From contig CAMAWH010000001.1 in NCBI GenBank assembly GCA_945861635.1, positions 124,001 through 188,000 on the forward strand: DNA of 64,000 bases, read 5' to 3'. Both the position numbers and the translations under genes were made by a program. Origin of the DNA: Klebsiella pneumoniae (GTDB lineage: Bacteria; Myxococcota_A; UBA796; SXON01). Below, one piece after another: positions 53,875 to 62,124 of this stretch. The notes below the pieces were generated by a model. The model was not told where the DNA came from. It searched no databases and saw nothing but the letters and a program-made list of their open reading frames with translations. Every line of letters begins with the position of its first letter. Position 1 is the stretch's first letter.

Positions 53875-55305
53875 GTGAAGATCCTTCTTCTCAACCCGTC
53901 GATCCGGGCCGCCCAGTTTGGTCGGTTCGCCGCCCTCCTCGAACCGATGCCGTGCATCGGCATCGCCTACGTCGCCACCTTCCTTGCGCGCGCTGGTCAC
54001 GACGTGCGAGTGTACGATGACTTCGCGGTTCGCGGCGGACATGCTGGGGTTCTCGCCGCTTTGGAGCGTTTTCGCCCCGATGCGTTCGGCGTTTCCGTCC
54101 TGACACCCGTCGCGACCGACTGCAAGCAGCTCCTCCGGCAGGTGCGGACGCGTTGCTCGGGCTTGCGCGTCTTCGCCGGCAACATCCACGCCGACCTCTT
54201 TCCCGATGAGTTTCTGGCGGACGGGATGGTGGATGCCATCATCCATGGCGAAGCCGAACAGACCACGGTCGATCTCGTCGCCGCATGGGAGCGCGGGGAG
54301 TCCGGGGCCGGCGTGCCGGGTGTCACGGTCGCAGGGAGTCCGGGGAAGGCGCGGGCGCTGGAAACCGACCTCGACGCCTACCCTTTTCCGGATTGGGGCC
54401 TTTTGCCGTACACGCGCTACGGGCTGCTCCCGCTCGGAACGATCCAGAAGCCGATCGTCGCCGTTGCGGCAAGCCGGGGCTGCCCATTTCACTGCACGTA
54501 CTGTGCGCTGGAAAATCAAGGAAAAATCTATAGAAAACGTTCGATTTCCAACGTTTGCGATGAGATCGAATGGGACGTCCACCAGTTCGGCGTCAAGCAG
54601 ATCGGCTTCATGGATCCTATCTTTCCGATGGGCCGGAAGCACGCGATTGAGTTTTCGCAGGAAATGATCCGGCGTGGCCTGCACGAGAAGGTGGTGTGGC
54701 TTTCTGAACTTCGCACCGATGTCGTTGACCGTGAGGCGCTGGAGTGGCTCCAAAAATCCGGCTGCCGTCGCCTGGTTTTCGGAATCGAGTCGGGGGTGGA
54801 CAGCCTTCTCAAGACGGTGCACAAGCAGAACAACGTCGATCGAAGCCGAGAAACGATTCGTCACTGCCGAGAGGTAGGAATCACGACCGTTGGCCTGTTC
54901 ATGATCGGGATGCCCGGCGAAACACCTTCGCAAACGCAGGAAACGATCGAGTACGCCTGTAGCCTCGACCTGGATTTCGCCAAATTTGCGATCACCGTGC
55001 CGTTTCCCGGCAGCGAACTGTACGTGCAAATGGTTAGAGATGGCCGATTGAACCGAACCGACTGGGAAAACTACACGACCTTCAACCCCGATCTCGAAAG
55101 GATCGTCGTCGCGAGTGAGGTGCAGTCACCGGCGCAGCTGCTCGAATCGCTCCGTGAAGCCACGTACCGCTTCTACATGCGCCCCCGCATGATTGCGCGG
55201 CAGCTGTTCAAGATTCGTTCGGTGGATGCCCGCCAGATGGCATCGGGCCTCTGGAGTGTGATGCCGGACCTGTCCCGGTTTCGCGGGGCAGCCGGAATCG
55301 GATAA
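53875..55305 (+). CDS. B12-binding radical SAM protein (BchE-like family)
   Basis: A 476-residue protein. The N-terminal cobalamin-binding Rossmann domain (VKILLLNPS to AGNIHADLFPDEF, about 1-130) is followed by the radical SAM domain with the iron-sulfur motif CPFHCTYC (Cx3Cx2C, about 203-210) and a TIM barrel (GCRRLVFGIESG and TTVGLFMIGMPGET). Members catalyse methylations, cyclisations or other radical reactions on lipids or tetrapyrroles; the substrate here is unknown. The GTG at 53875 gives the conserved N-terminus. It is 10 bases before a fatty-acid-hydroxylase-like gene, hinting at a lipid substrate. Confidence 0.88.
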   Translation: MKILLLNPSIRAAQFGRFAALLEPMPCIGIAYVATFLARAGHDVRVYDDFAVRGGHAGVLAALERFRPDAFGVSVLTPVATDCKQLLRQVRTRCSGLRVFAGNIHADLFPDEFLADGMVDAIIHGEAEQTTVDLVAAWERGESGAGVPGVTVAGSPGKARALETDLDAYPFPDWGLLPYTRYGLLPLGTIQKPIVAVAASRGCPFHCTYCALENQGKIYRKRSISNVCDEIEWDVHQFGVKQIGFMDPIFPMGRKHAIEFSQEMIRRGLHEKVVWLSELRTDVVDREALEWLQKSGCRRLVFGIESGVDSLLKTVHKQNNVDRSRETIRHCREVGITTVGLFMIGMPGETPSQTQETIEYACSLDLDFAKFAITVPFPGSELYVQMVRDGRLNRTDWENYTTFNPDLERIVVASEVQSPAQLLESLREATYRFYMRPRMIARQLFKIRSVDARQMASGLWSVMPDLSRFRGAAGIG

Positions 55306-55315
55306 GCGGCGCGGC

Positions 55316-55852
55316 ATGATCGGAATCCCGCTCGCCCTGGTCAGCTCCGGTCTCACGGAATGGTGGATCCACAAGCATATCCTGCATGGTCAGGGCAAAT
55401 CGAAGGCGTCGTTCTGGTCGTTCCACTTCCACGAACACCATTCCGCAGCGCGTCGCAACAACATGATCGACGAGGACTACCTCCGGTCCCCCTTTCGTTG
55501 GAACGCCCAGGGCAAAGAGGTGCTTGGCCTCTGCATGATCGGCGTGCCGATGGTCGCCCTCGCCCCGTTCATGCCGTTCTTCTCAGCGACGGCCGTGTTC
55601 ATGGGCCTGCGGTACTACCGGCTGCACAAGCGCGCCCACCTCGACGCGGACTGGGCGCGTGAGCATCTGCCGTGGCACTACGACCACCACATGGGCGTCA
55701 ATCAGGATTCCAACTGGGGCGTGACCGTCGAGTGGCCCGATCGCCTTTTGGGCACGCGGGAAAAATACGTCGGCACCGAACGCGAGGCCAAGGATTTGAC
55801 ACGCCGCCGTGCAAAGCTTGAACGGGACAAGGGAATTCGCTCGGGCGCGTGA
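55316..55852 (+). CDS. fatty acid hydroxylase/sterol desaturase superfamily membrane protein
   Basis: A 178-residue protein with His clusters of the superfamily: EWWIHKHILHG (about 15-25), FHFHEHH (about 35-42), HKRAHLD and WHYDHHMG. These ligate the non-haem di-iron centre. Two hydrophobic segments are visible (LCMIGVPMVALAPFMPFF and the first residues). It is short for the family but keeps the His sets. Probable role: hydroxylation of a membrane lipid. Confidence 0.8.
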   Translation: MIGIPLALVSSGLTEWWIHKHILHGQGKSKASFWSFHFHEHHSAARRNNMIDEDYLRSPFRWNAQGKEVLGLCMIGVPMVALAPFMPFFSATAVFMGLRYYRLHKRAHLDADWAREHLPWHYDHHMGVNQDSNWGVTVEWPDRLLGTREKYVGTEREAKDLTRRRAKLERDKGIRSGA

Positions 55853-55907
55853 CGCGGCCTTGACGGGTCGGGTTGCCGGGCTAAACGGGCGCGCTTTCGA
55901 GGTCGCC

Positions 55908-56810
55908 ATGTTCTCGCTCGTCCTGACCCTCCTCCTTGCCTGTGATCCCCCGCCGCCGCCGGTTCCCGGCGAGATCGAACGTACAGGAGAGGTGCTGACG
56001 CTCGTCAACGGGCAAAACGTCACACAGGGCATGCTGGACGCCGCCCTAAAGCAGCTACCGGCAAACGTGCGCGATCAGGTGGTTGCCCGCGGCCAGCTCG
56101 ATCAGGTCAAGGAACAAATGATCATCGGTGAACTGCTTTATCAGGAAGCGCTGAAACAGAAAATCAACGAGAAGCCGGAGGTCAAGACGGGCTTGGCAAT
56201 GGCGGCGCGGAACGCCCTTGCCAGTGCGCTGCTGGATCAGACCATCGAAGCGCGCTCCACGGATGACGCGATCAAGAAATATTATGATGAGCATCTTGTA
56301 CAGTTTGCACGCCCGCAAGTCAAGGCCCGCCACATCCTCGTCAAGGAGAAGGCCGAGGCGGAAGCCATTCTCGCGGACCTGAAGGCCGGCGGAGATTTCG
56401 CCAAACTCGCCATCGAGAAAAGCACGGACAAAGGCAGCGGCAAAGACGGCGGAGAGCTGGGCTGGTTTGAAAAGCAGAAAATGGTCCCAGAATTCGCGGC
56501 CGCGGCGTTTGCGGCGGCGGCGGGTGACACCGTCGGGCCAATCGAGACGAAATACGGGTTCCACATCATCAACGTCGAAGAGAAGCGGGAAAGCGTGCCG
56601 CTCGACGAGGCGGCGAAGTCCATCAAGGACAAACTGCGCAATGAAATCGTCCAGGCCTACATCGACGAGTTGAAGAAAGCGGCGACGATCACGACGCCGA
56701 CGGCCACAGGCGATGGGAAGGCCGCAGGCGATGGGCTCGGCGGCGCAACCGTCGCCCCGGCGGCGCTCCAGACCGACGGAAAGGCCAGCACACCGGACGC
56801 GCCGAAGTAA
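55908..56810 (+). CDS. PpiC/parvulin-type peptidyl-prolyl isomerase lipoprotein
   Basis: A 300-residue lipoprotein with signal MFSLVLTLLLAC. A SurA-like N-terminal helical region (about 20-120) is followed by a parvulin domain (about 130-225): VKARHILVKEKAEAE, GGDFAKLAIEKSTDKGS, GGELGWFEKQKMVPEF and GPIETKYGFHIINV. A Lys/Thr-rich tail follows. It helps fold exported or outer-membrane proteins. The ATG at 55908 follows GAGGT; earlier in-frame starts lie inside the previous gene. Confidence 0.9.
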   Translation: MFSLVLTLLLACDPPPPPVPGEIERTGEVLTLVNGQNVTQGMLDAALKQLPANVRDQVVARGQLDQVKEQMIIGELLYQEALKQKINEKPEVKTGLAMAARNALASALLDQTIEARSTDDAIKKYYDEHLVQFARPQVKARHILVKEKAEAEAILADLKAGGDFAKLAIEKSTDKGSGKDGGELGWFEKQKMVPEFAAAAFAAAAGDTVGPIETKYGFHIINVEEKRESVPLDEAAKSIKDKLRNEIVQAYIDELKKAATITTPTATGDGKAAGDGLGGATVAPAALQTDGKASTPDAPK

Positions 56811-56813
56811 GTC

Positions 56814-57578
56814 ATGTGGGCGGTCATCCTCGGCGCTTCCTCCGGGTTCGGCGCCGCCGCCGCCCGCGCTTTTGCCCGTGAGGGCTACAACATCGTCGGG
56901 GTTCACCTCGATCGCCGGAACACACAGTCCGCAGTGGATGCGCTCGCCGCCGACGTCCGTGCCTCCGGTCGCCAACTCCGCTTGTTCAACATCAACGCCG
57001 CGGATGACGAGCGCCGCGCAGAAGTCATCGCCGCCATGCAGGCGGACATTCCGACGGGGGGCGTGCGGGTTCTCCTCCATTCGCTTGCGTTTGGCACGCT
57101 GGCGCCGCTGGTCGGCGGCAAGGCGGTGACGCGGAAGCAGCTCGAAATGACGGTCGATGTGATGGGAAACTCGCTCGTGTATTGGACCCAGGATCTGGTT
57201 TCGACGGGCCTGATCGGGCAAGGCGGGCGGATTTTCGCGATGACGTCGTCGGGGTCCCACATGGCCTGGACGAGCTACGGCCCTGTTAGCGCCGCAAAAT
57301 CCGCCTTGGAGGCGCACTGTCGACAGCTCGCCGTCGAACTGGCGCCGCTCGGCATCACAACAAACGCCGTGCTCGCGGGCGTCACGCGCACCGCGGCGCT
57401 GGACAAGATCCCAGGCAGCGAGGCGCTGATCGAGAAGGCCATCGCGCGGAATCCGCACAAGCGGCTCACGACGCCGGACGACGTGGCGGCATGTCTCGTG
57501 GACCTGGCGCGGCCCGGCACGCATTGGCTGAACGGTAACGTTCTGCGTATCGATGGGGGCGAGGATATCTCTGGATGA
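56814..57578 (+). CDS. enoyl-[acyl-carrier-protein] reductase-like SDR (FabL type)
   Basis: A 254-residue SDR. It shows GASSGFG (7-13), HSLAFG near 92 and the catalytic pair YGPVSAAK with Tyr-x6-Lys spacing, which is characteristic of enoyl-ACP reductases FabI/FabL rather than of ordinary SDRs (Tyr-x3-Lys). The C-terminal region (NAVLAGVTRTAALDKIPGSE to VLRIDGGEDISG) resembles FabL. Predicted: NADPH-dependent last step of fatty acid elongation. Stop overlaps the esterase start (ATGA). The substrate carrier is not known. Confidence 0.78.
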   Translation: MWAVILGASSGFGAAAARAFAREGYNIVGVHLDRRNTQSAVDALAADVRASGRQLRLFNINAADDERRAEVIAAMQADIPTGGVRVLLHSLAFGTLAPLVGGKAVTRKQLEMTVDVMGNSLVYWTQDLVSTGLIGQGGRIFAMTSSGSHMAWTSYGPVSAAKSALEAHCRQLAVELAPLGITTNAVLAGVTRTAALDKIPGSEALIEKAIARNPHKRLTTPDDVAACLVDLARPGTHWLNGNVLRIDGGEDISG

Positions 57579-58756
57579 TCGTGCTCTTGCTGGCATGCAC
57601 GGCGGTGGACGAAGCGCGAACGGGCGCGGACGCTGCCGACGACAGCGACTCCGGAACGGAAATTCACCCGGCAGAGTTGGAGGACGTGTTGGCGCGCCTG
57701 CGGAAGGATCGCGACGGCACAATACTGGACGTCGCGAATACGCTTGGCTGGCCGCTATCCGTGGAAGGCGGCCGATTGTTTGTCGCTTCCGGCGCCAGGA
57801 CCACGGAACTCGCCGGTGACTTCGATGGCTGGGCGGGCGCCGAAATGCAACCAGAAGACGATTTTTCCTGGGCGGTCGTCGATGCGACCGGCGGCTACAA
57901 ATTTGTCCGCCGGTCGACCTACGAGGCCGATCCGTGGTCACGCGCCTACACCACCGACGAATTCGGAGAATTGAGCCTTTCCGGTCCGGCGGAACCCCAT
58001 CTCGAACGCCTATTTTCCGTCGGAAACGACGACATGGTTGCGCGGACGATCCGGGCGTGGATTCCGACCGCGCCTACCCGCACGCTGTATGTCCATGACG
58101 GCCAGAATCTGTTCGACCCCTCCGCCATGTGGGGCGGCTGGCACCTCCAGGACTCCGCTCCCACGGACATCTTGCTGGTGGGCATCGACAACACGGCCGA
58201 CCGCATGGAGGAGTACACGCACGTTTCCGACACGCTCGACGGCGACGTGGTTGGCGGACGGGGAGACGAATACGCATCGTTTGTTTCCGATACCGTGCGC
58301 CCGCTCGTGCAAGGCACTTGGGGCGAGCCCGGACCGGTGGGAACCATGGGATCCTCGCTCGGGGGGTTGATCAGTTTTCACATCGCCCATCGCCAGCCTG
58401 AAGAATGGGCTTTTGCAGCCAGCTTGTCAGGGACGATGGGGTGGGGATCGATAGGCGCCGAGCACGAGACGATGATTCAACGGTACGCCGCCGCGGACCA
58501 CGGCTCGGCGGTGCTCTATTTGGACAGCGGCGGGGACGGGGACTGCTACGACACCGATGGCGACGGCACGAACGACGACAACGACGACGCCGGTGACAAC
58601 TACTGCGAAAATATTCAACTCCGCGAGACGCTTGCTGGTGTTGGCTACACCTACGACGTCGATCTGTTTCACTGGTGGGAACCGAACGCCGAACACAATG
58701 AAATGGCGTGGGCCGAGAGGGTATTTCGGCCGATGGATATCTTCGACGCGTTGTGA
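57575..58756 (+). CDS. esterase/enterochelin-esterase-type alpha/beta hydrolase lipoprotein
   Basis: A 393-residue lipoprotein with an extremely short signal (MIVLLLAC, Cys at 8; no earlier start). A CBM48/immunoglobulin-like N-terminal domain (about 60-130) precedes an esterase-D/Fes-type hydrolase. The nucleophile elbow is GSSLGGL near 258, preceded by YVHDGQNLFDP. An acidic Asp-rich insert (DTDGDGTNDDNDDAGD) sits near 330, resembling a calcium loop. A His appears in NAEHNEMAW near the end. Substrate unknown. Coupled to the FabL-like gene. Confidence 0.8.
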   Translation: MIVLLLACTAVDEARTGADAADDSDSGTEIHPAELEDVLARLRKDRDGTILDVANTLGWPLSVEGGRLFVASGARTTELAGDFDGWAGAEMQPEDDFSWAVVDATGGYKFVRRSTYEADPWSRAYTTDEFGELSLSGPAEPHLERLFSVGNDDMVARTIRAWIPTAPTRTLYVHDGQNLFDPSAMWGGWHLQDSAPTDILLVGIDNTADRMEEYTHVSDTLDGDVVGGRGDEYASFVSDTVRPLVQGTWGEPGPVGTMGSSLGGLISFHIAHRQPEEWAFAASLSGTMGWGSIGAEHETMIQRYAAADHGSAVLYLDSGGDGDCYDTDGDGTNDDNDDAGDNYCENIQLRETLAGVGYTYDVDLFHWWEPNAEHNEMAWAERVFRPMDIFDAL

Positions 58757-58760
58757 CGAT

Positions 58761-59864
58761 TCACGCCTTGAGGTGAAAGCGAAAAATCGCGCCGCCGCCC
58801 TCGGGGGAATCCACCCAGATGCGGCCGCCGTGGCGCTCGGCAACCCGACGGCAAACGGCAAGTCCAACGCCGGTTCCCAACACGGTCGCGCCGCGCCCGC
58901 CCCGCTGGAACATCGAGAAAATACGGTGCACGTCCTGCCCGGCGACGCCAACCCCGTTGTCAGCCACCGAAAACACCCAACCGCCGTCGGCGGCCTGGGC
59001 AGTGACGAGCACGTAGGGCGGAAGCAGCCCGCGAAATTTCAAGGCGTTATCCAGCAAGTTGCGGAACAATTGCCCGAGCTGCGACGCGTTGCCCTTCACC
59101 ACGGGCAGCGGGCCGCGTTCCACGACCGCGGCCGCCGAAGAGATAGCGAGCGAGAGATCCGCAAGGGCGTTGTCAAAAATCTCGGCCGTGTCCACGGGCG
59201 CGAACGGCCCCGCCGCCCGCTCTCCGCGCACGTCGGCGAGAAGATCATCGATCATCGTGTTCATGCGATGAACGGCGCCTTGCGCACGAACCGCGAAATC
59301 CGCCGCTCGCGCTGATTCCTCTCCCATCGTCGCAATCAATTCGAGATATCCGGCGACGACATGTAGCGGCTGGCGCATGTCGTGGGACAGCATCGACGCG
59401 AATTGCGCCAATTCCCCGTTGGTTCGTCGCAGCTCGGCCACATGCTCCGCCAGGAGCCGCCGCGTTCGGTGGCGCTCCATCGCATAGCGAATCGCCCGCT
59501 CCAGCATGGCGGGGTCCAGCCTGCCCTTGACAAGAAAATCGACGGCACCCGCCCCCATCGCCGACAAATCGGCGTCCCTGTCTCCCTGTGCCGTCAGCAC
59601 GATGCAGGGTCCGTCGCACCCGCGTTGTGCGGCCGCCCTCACCACGTCCGCGCCCGAATCCGCACCGGCATCCCCGCTCAAGATGAAGTCGACGAGGTAG
59701 ACATCATGGGCGTTTGCGGCCATTCGCTCCACGGCTCGCCCCGCCTCCGCGACCCATTCGACTTCACATTCGATGCCCGGAATGCGCCCGAGTTGGCGGG
59801 CTGTGAGGAGAAATTCATCCTCAACGTCATCCACCACAAGGACGCGGATTGGAGGGGCCACCAC
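58761..59864 (-). CDS. hybrid sensor: receiver domain plus histidine kinase
   Basis: A 367-residue cytoplasmic protein. The receiver domain (about 5-120) starts VLVVDDVEDEF with YLVDFILSG and FLVKGRL. A HisKA helix carries the phosphoacceptor in MLSHDMRQPLHV near 165, and the ATPase follows (NLLDNALKF, VADNGVGV, GTGVGLAVCRR). No membrane segment. It is the last gene of the minus-strand run that begins with the ECF sigma factor (18 bases after the methyltransferase-like gene). The start is GTG 59864 or the adjacent GTG. Confidence 0.92.
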   Translation of the reverse strand: MVAPPIRVLVVDDVEDEFLLTARQLGRIPGIECEVEWVAEAGRAVERMAANAHDVYLVDFILSGDAGADSGADVVRAAAQRGCDGPCIVLTAQGDRDADLSAMGAGAVDFLVKGRLDPAMLERAIRYAMERHRTRRLLAEHVAELRRTNGELAQFASMLSHDMRQPLHVVAGYLELIATMGEESARAADFAVRAQGAVHRMNTMIDDLLADVRGERAAGPFAPVDTAEIFDNALADLSLAISSAAAVVERGPLPVVKGNASQLGQLFRNLLDNALKFRGLLPPYVLVTAQAADGGWVFSVADNGVGVAGQDVHRIFSMFQRGGRGATVLGTGVGLAVCRRVAERHGGRIWVDSPEGGGAIFRFHLKA

Positions 59865-59882
59865 CGAACGCTATCACACCCT

Positions 59883-60455
59883 TCAGTACAGGCCGGGGAC
59901 GAAGCGTCGCGTTCTTGCGAGGTAGTCCCTATACTGTTGCCCAAATGCGCCGATCAGGAGCGTCTCCTCTGCGCGTGCGCGAATGTCTCCCGTGATGGCC
60001 GTCACGACGATGCCACCCAGCGTGATGGCGTTGGGAAGAATCAGGAAACTGCCGAGCGACAGGAGCACGAGCGCTGTGTAAATCGGGTGTCGGACGATGC
60101 CGAACGGACCGCTGGTGCACAGCTCGTGGTCAGCGGTCAGTTCGGCGCGCAATCGCCATGACCGGAACACCATCAGCGTCCACAAGGAAAGCACCATCCC
60201 TGCAGCGATAACGGCCATGCCCGCGGCGACATTGAACGGGAACAACGTCCACAGCGGGCCGCCGAACGCTCCGTACCCGATACCGAAGTACATGATGCCG
60301 ATGCCCAGGGTGTGGAGGCCTACCAAACCCCCGGGATTGGCGACCGCGTGCGCCGAGGGCCCATCCTGCGCTCTCCCGGTGGCCCGATCAAGACGCCCGC
60401 GGACGATGAACGGCGCCCAGAAAAGCAGGTGGAGGCCATAGATCAGAGCAGCCAT
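59883..60455 (-). CDS. isoprenylcysteine carboxyl methyltransferase (ICMT)-like membrane protein
   Basis: A 190-residue protein with three to four membrane segments (IYGLHLLFWAPFIV, GIGIMYFGIGYGAF, VIAAGMVLSLWTLMVF, YTALVLLSLGSFLIL) and the conserved C-terminal SAM-binding part: GPFGIVRHPIY, RARAEETLLI and YRDYLARTRRFVPGLY. Family members methylate small molecules or lipids; bacterial targets are mostly unknown. It is 8 bases after the Spy/CnrX-like gene and in the same operon as the ECF sigma factor. Confidence 0.85.
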   Translation of the reverse strand: MAALIYGLHLLFWAPFIVRGRLDRATGRAQDGPSAHAVANPGGLVGLHTLGIGIMYFGIGYGAFGGPLWTLFPFNVAAGMAVIAAGMVLSLWTLMVFRSWRLRAELTADHELCTSGPFGIVRHPIYTALVLLSLGSFLILPNAITLGGIVVTAITGDIRARAEETLLIGAFGQQYRDYLARTRRFVPGLY

Positions 60456-60463
60456 CCGCCCCC

Positions 60464-60961
60464 CTATCGCGGCGCGGGGGGCGCTCCTTCCGGCTGCGCG
60501 GGCACGCGATTCCTGCGCTCCCGCCGCTCACCTCGGCGCCCCGCTCGCATGGCCTCCAGTTGGTGCCATTGGTCGAGCGTCACGATTTTCCGCGTCGTAA
60601 GCAGCAACTGCACACGGTTGCGCTTCAATTCACCGTCGGCGCCCAAAGCCATCTCCAAGGCCCTTCCCACGGCTTTCTCGTCGATGACGTCCGCCGACAG
60701 CAACGTTTTGAGTTCGAGTTCCGCCTTCTCTTTTTTCGCCTTCGCATCGATTCGCGCCACGTGCGATTCGTAGAATGCGGAACGGAGTTTCGCCTGCTGG
60801 TCGGCGTTCAACCCGATTTCGGAGGCGATCTCGTCGAAGTGGGAGGCGAACGCATCCTCAGCCTCGTCGTCGGCGCCGAAGTCCGCGGCGGCGTGCGGCG
60901 GCGGGGGAACGTTGGCGAGCACCGGAAGCGCGAGCAGGTGCAGCAGCGAGAGCGTCAGCAT
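60464..60961 (-). CDS. Spy/CnrX-like periplasmic (metal-)sensor protein
   Basis: A 165-residue exported helical protein: signal MLTLSLLHLLALPVLA, acidic start, then a four-helix body with GLNADQQAKLR (an LTxxQ-like motif) and TLDQWHQLEAMR. It resembles periplasmic Spy/ZraP/CnrX proteins, which bind metals or unfolded envelope proteins and feed signals to ECF sigma systems. Its ATG overlaps the anti-sigma stop by one base (TGATG). Functional assignment rests on this context and on the LTxxQ-like repeats. Confidence 0.72.
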   Translation of the reverse strand: MLTLSLLHLLALPVLANVPPPPHAAADFGADDEAEDAFASHFDEIASEIGLNADQQAKLRSAFYESHVARIDAKAKKEKAELELKTLLSADVIDEKAVGRALEMALGADGELKRNRVQLLLTTRKIVTLDQWHQLEAMRAGRRGERRERRNRVPAQPEGAPPAPR

Positions 60962-61449
60962 CACAGTTCTCCGTGGGTGAGGTCGAAATCGTCTTCGGCC
61001 AGCGGATCGGCGCCCGCAAACGGGTCGAGCAAGGCGACGACGTCGGCGCCGTACGGGTCGTCGACAACGCCAGCCACGTCCGCCGGTTCGTCGAAGTCAA
61101 GACCGGCGAGCGCCAGCAGGTCCGGATCGGTCGGACGTTGGCCCGCATCGGCCGATTCGGCCGCCGCGTCCGGACGCGGCATCGTCGTCACCGCAAACAG
61201 CAACGCGGCCAGTCCGGCCGCAACCGACACGATGTTGCCCGCGACACGGACCCGATGCCGCGCCCGCAGCTCACTCACCGCCGGCACCCTGCCGAAAATA
61301 GGAATCAACAGACTGCCGCCCGGCTGGCGCAGCGCAGCCGTCAAGTCAGCACACCGCGAGCAGCGCGAAAGGTGCTCGGCGTCAGGCTGCGTTGCAGACG
61401 CCAGCGCCTCGATCGTCCCAACACAATCCGCAGGAAGATCGCTATCCAT
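60961..61449 (-). CDS. anti-sigma factor (zinc-finger type, membrane)
   Basis: A 162-residue protein with an N-terminal zinc-binding anti-sigma motif (HLSRCSRCAD: His-x3-Cys-x2-Cys, about residues 26-33), a single membrane helix (VAGNIVSVAAGLAALLFAVTT near 70-90) and an acidic periplasmic tail. It overlaps the ECF sigma gene by 8 bases, so the two are coupled; it should hold the sigma factor inactive until an envelope signal arrives. Confidence 0.83.
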   Translation of the reverse strand: MDSDLPADCVGTIEALASATQPDAEHLSRCSRCADLTAALRQPGGSLLIPIFGRVPAVSELRARHRVRVAGNIVSVAAGLAALLFAVTTMPRPDAAAESADAGQRPTDPDLLALAGLDFDEPADVAGVVDDPYGADVVALLDPFAGADPLAEDDFDLTHGEL

Positions 61450-61972
61450 GTCGGGCCTCCAAGCGGCGCCGCACCGTCGTGAGCGCTCGGGAAAGGTGGG
61501 TTTTGACGGTGTCGGGCCGCATGTTCAGGGCCTCCCCGATTTCGGTTGTCGTCAAACCCTCGCCGAAGCGCAGCGCGAAGCACGCGCGCTGCTGCGGCGG
61601 CAGGCGCGCGACCAGCGCCCGAATCCGCGCAGCATCCACCAGGTCGGGCGTTTCCGGCGCCGCAAGCTCGGGCGTGGCCGCGCCGAAGGGCAACCAGCGC
61701 CGCAGCGAACGCCAGCGCATGGCCCGAAGGCACTCGCGCGCAACGATGGCACGCAACCATCCCCGCAAGGCTGCGGGATCGCGCACCGCTGCGCGGGACC
61801 GCCACGCCCGCAGCCACGCCTCCTGCAGCGCGTCTGCCGCATCTTCGGGCGCACCAAGCATGTGAATCGCTAATCCGCGCATCGCCGGCGCCGAGTCCTC
61901 GAGCACCCGATGGAACGCCTCGTCGGCAAGCCGAACGGAGTCGGGACGGGTTTCGGTCAGCGCCATGTCCAT
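61442..61972 (-). CDS. ECF-family RNA polymerase sigma factor
   Basis: A 176-residue sigma-70-family factor with only regions 2 and 4. Region 2 shows DAADALQEAWLRAWR and RGWLRAIVARECLRAMRWR; region 4 has LVARLPPQQRACFALRFGEG and the helix-turn-helix GLTTTEIGEALNMRPDTVKTHLSRAL. First gene of the operon with anti-sigma factor, Spy/CnrX-like protein, ICMT-like protein and hybrid kinase. The gap upstream (61973-62124) must hold its promoter; I see no convincing -35/-10 pair. ATG at 61972 is chosen; ATG 61966 is equally possible. Confidence 0.92.
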   Translation of the reverse strand: MDMALTETRPDSVRLADEAFHRVLEDSAPAMRGLAIHMLGAPEDAADALQEAWLRAWRSRAAVRDPAALRGWLRAIVARECLRAMRWRSLRRWLPFGAATPELAAPETPDLVDAARIRALVARLPPQQRACFALRFGEGLTTTEIGEALNMRPDTVKTHLSRALTTVRRRLEARHG

Positions 61973-62124
61973 CGCAGTCTATGACCGCGGTGCCGTCCTA
62001 CGGGGGGACACGAATTAAGCAAGCGGGTGCACCCGACTCGCCTGCGCCGCTGTTGCTTGAGGATTGCGCAAAATCTGCACGCGTGCGCCTCGGGGACTCC
62101 GCACCCGTCGCGTACGGTAGTGGC

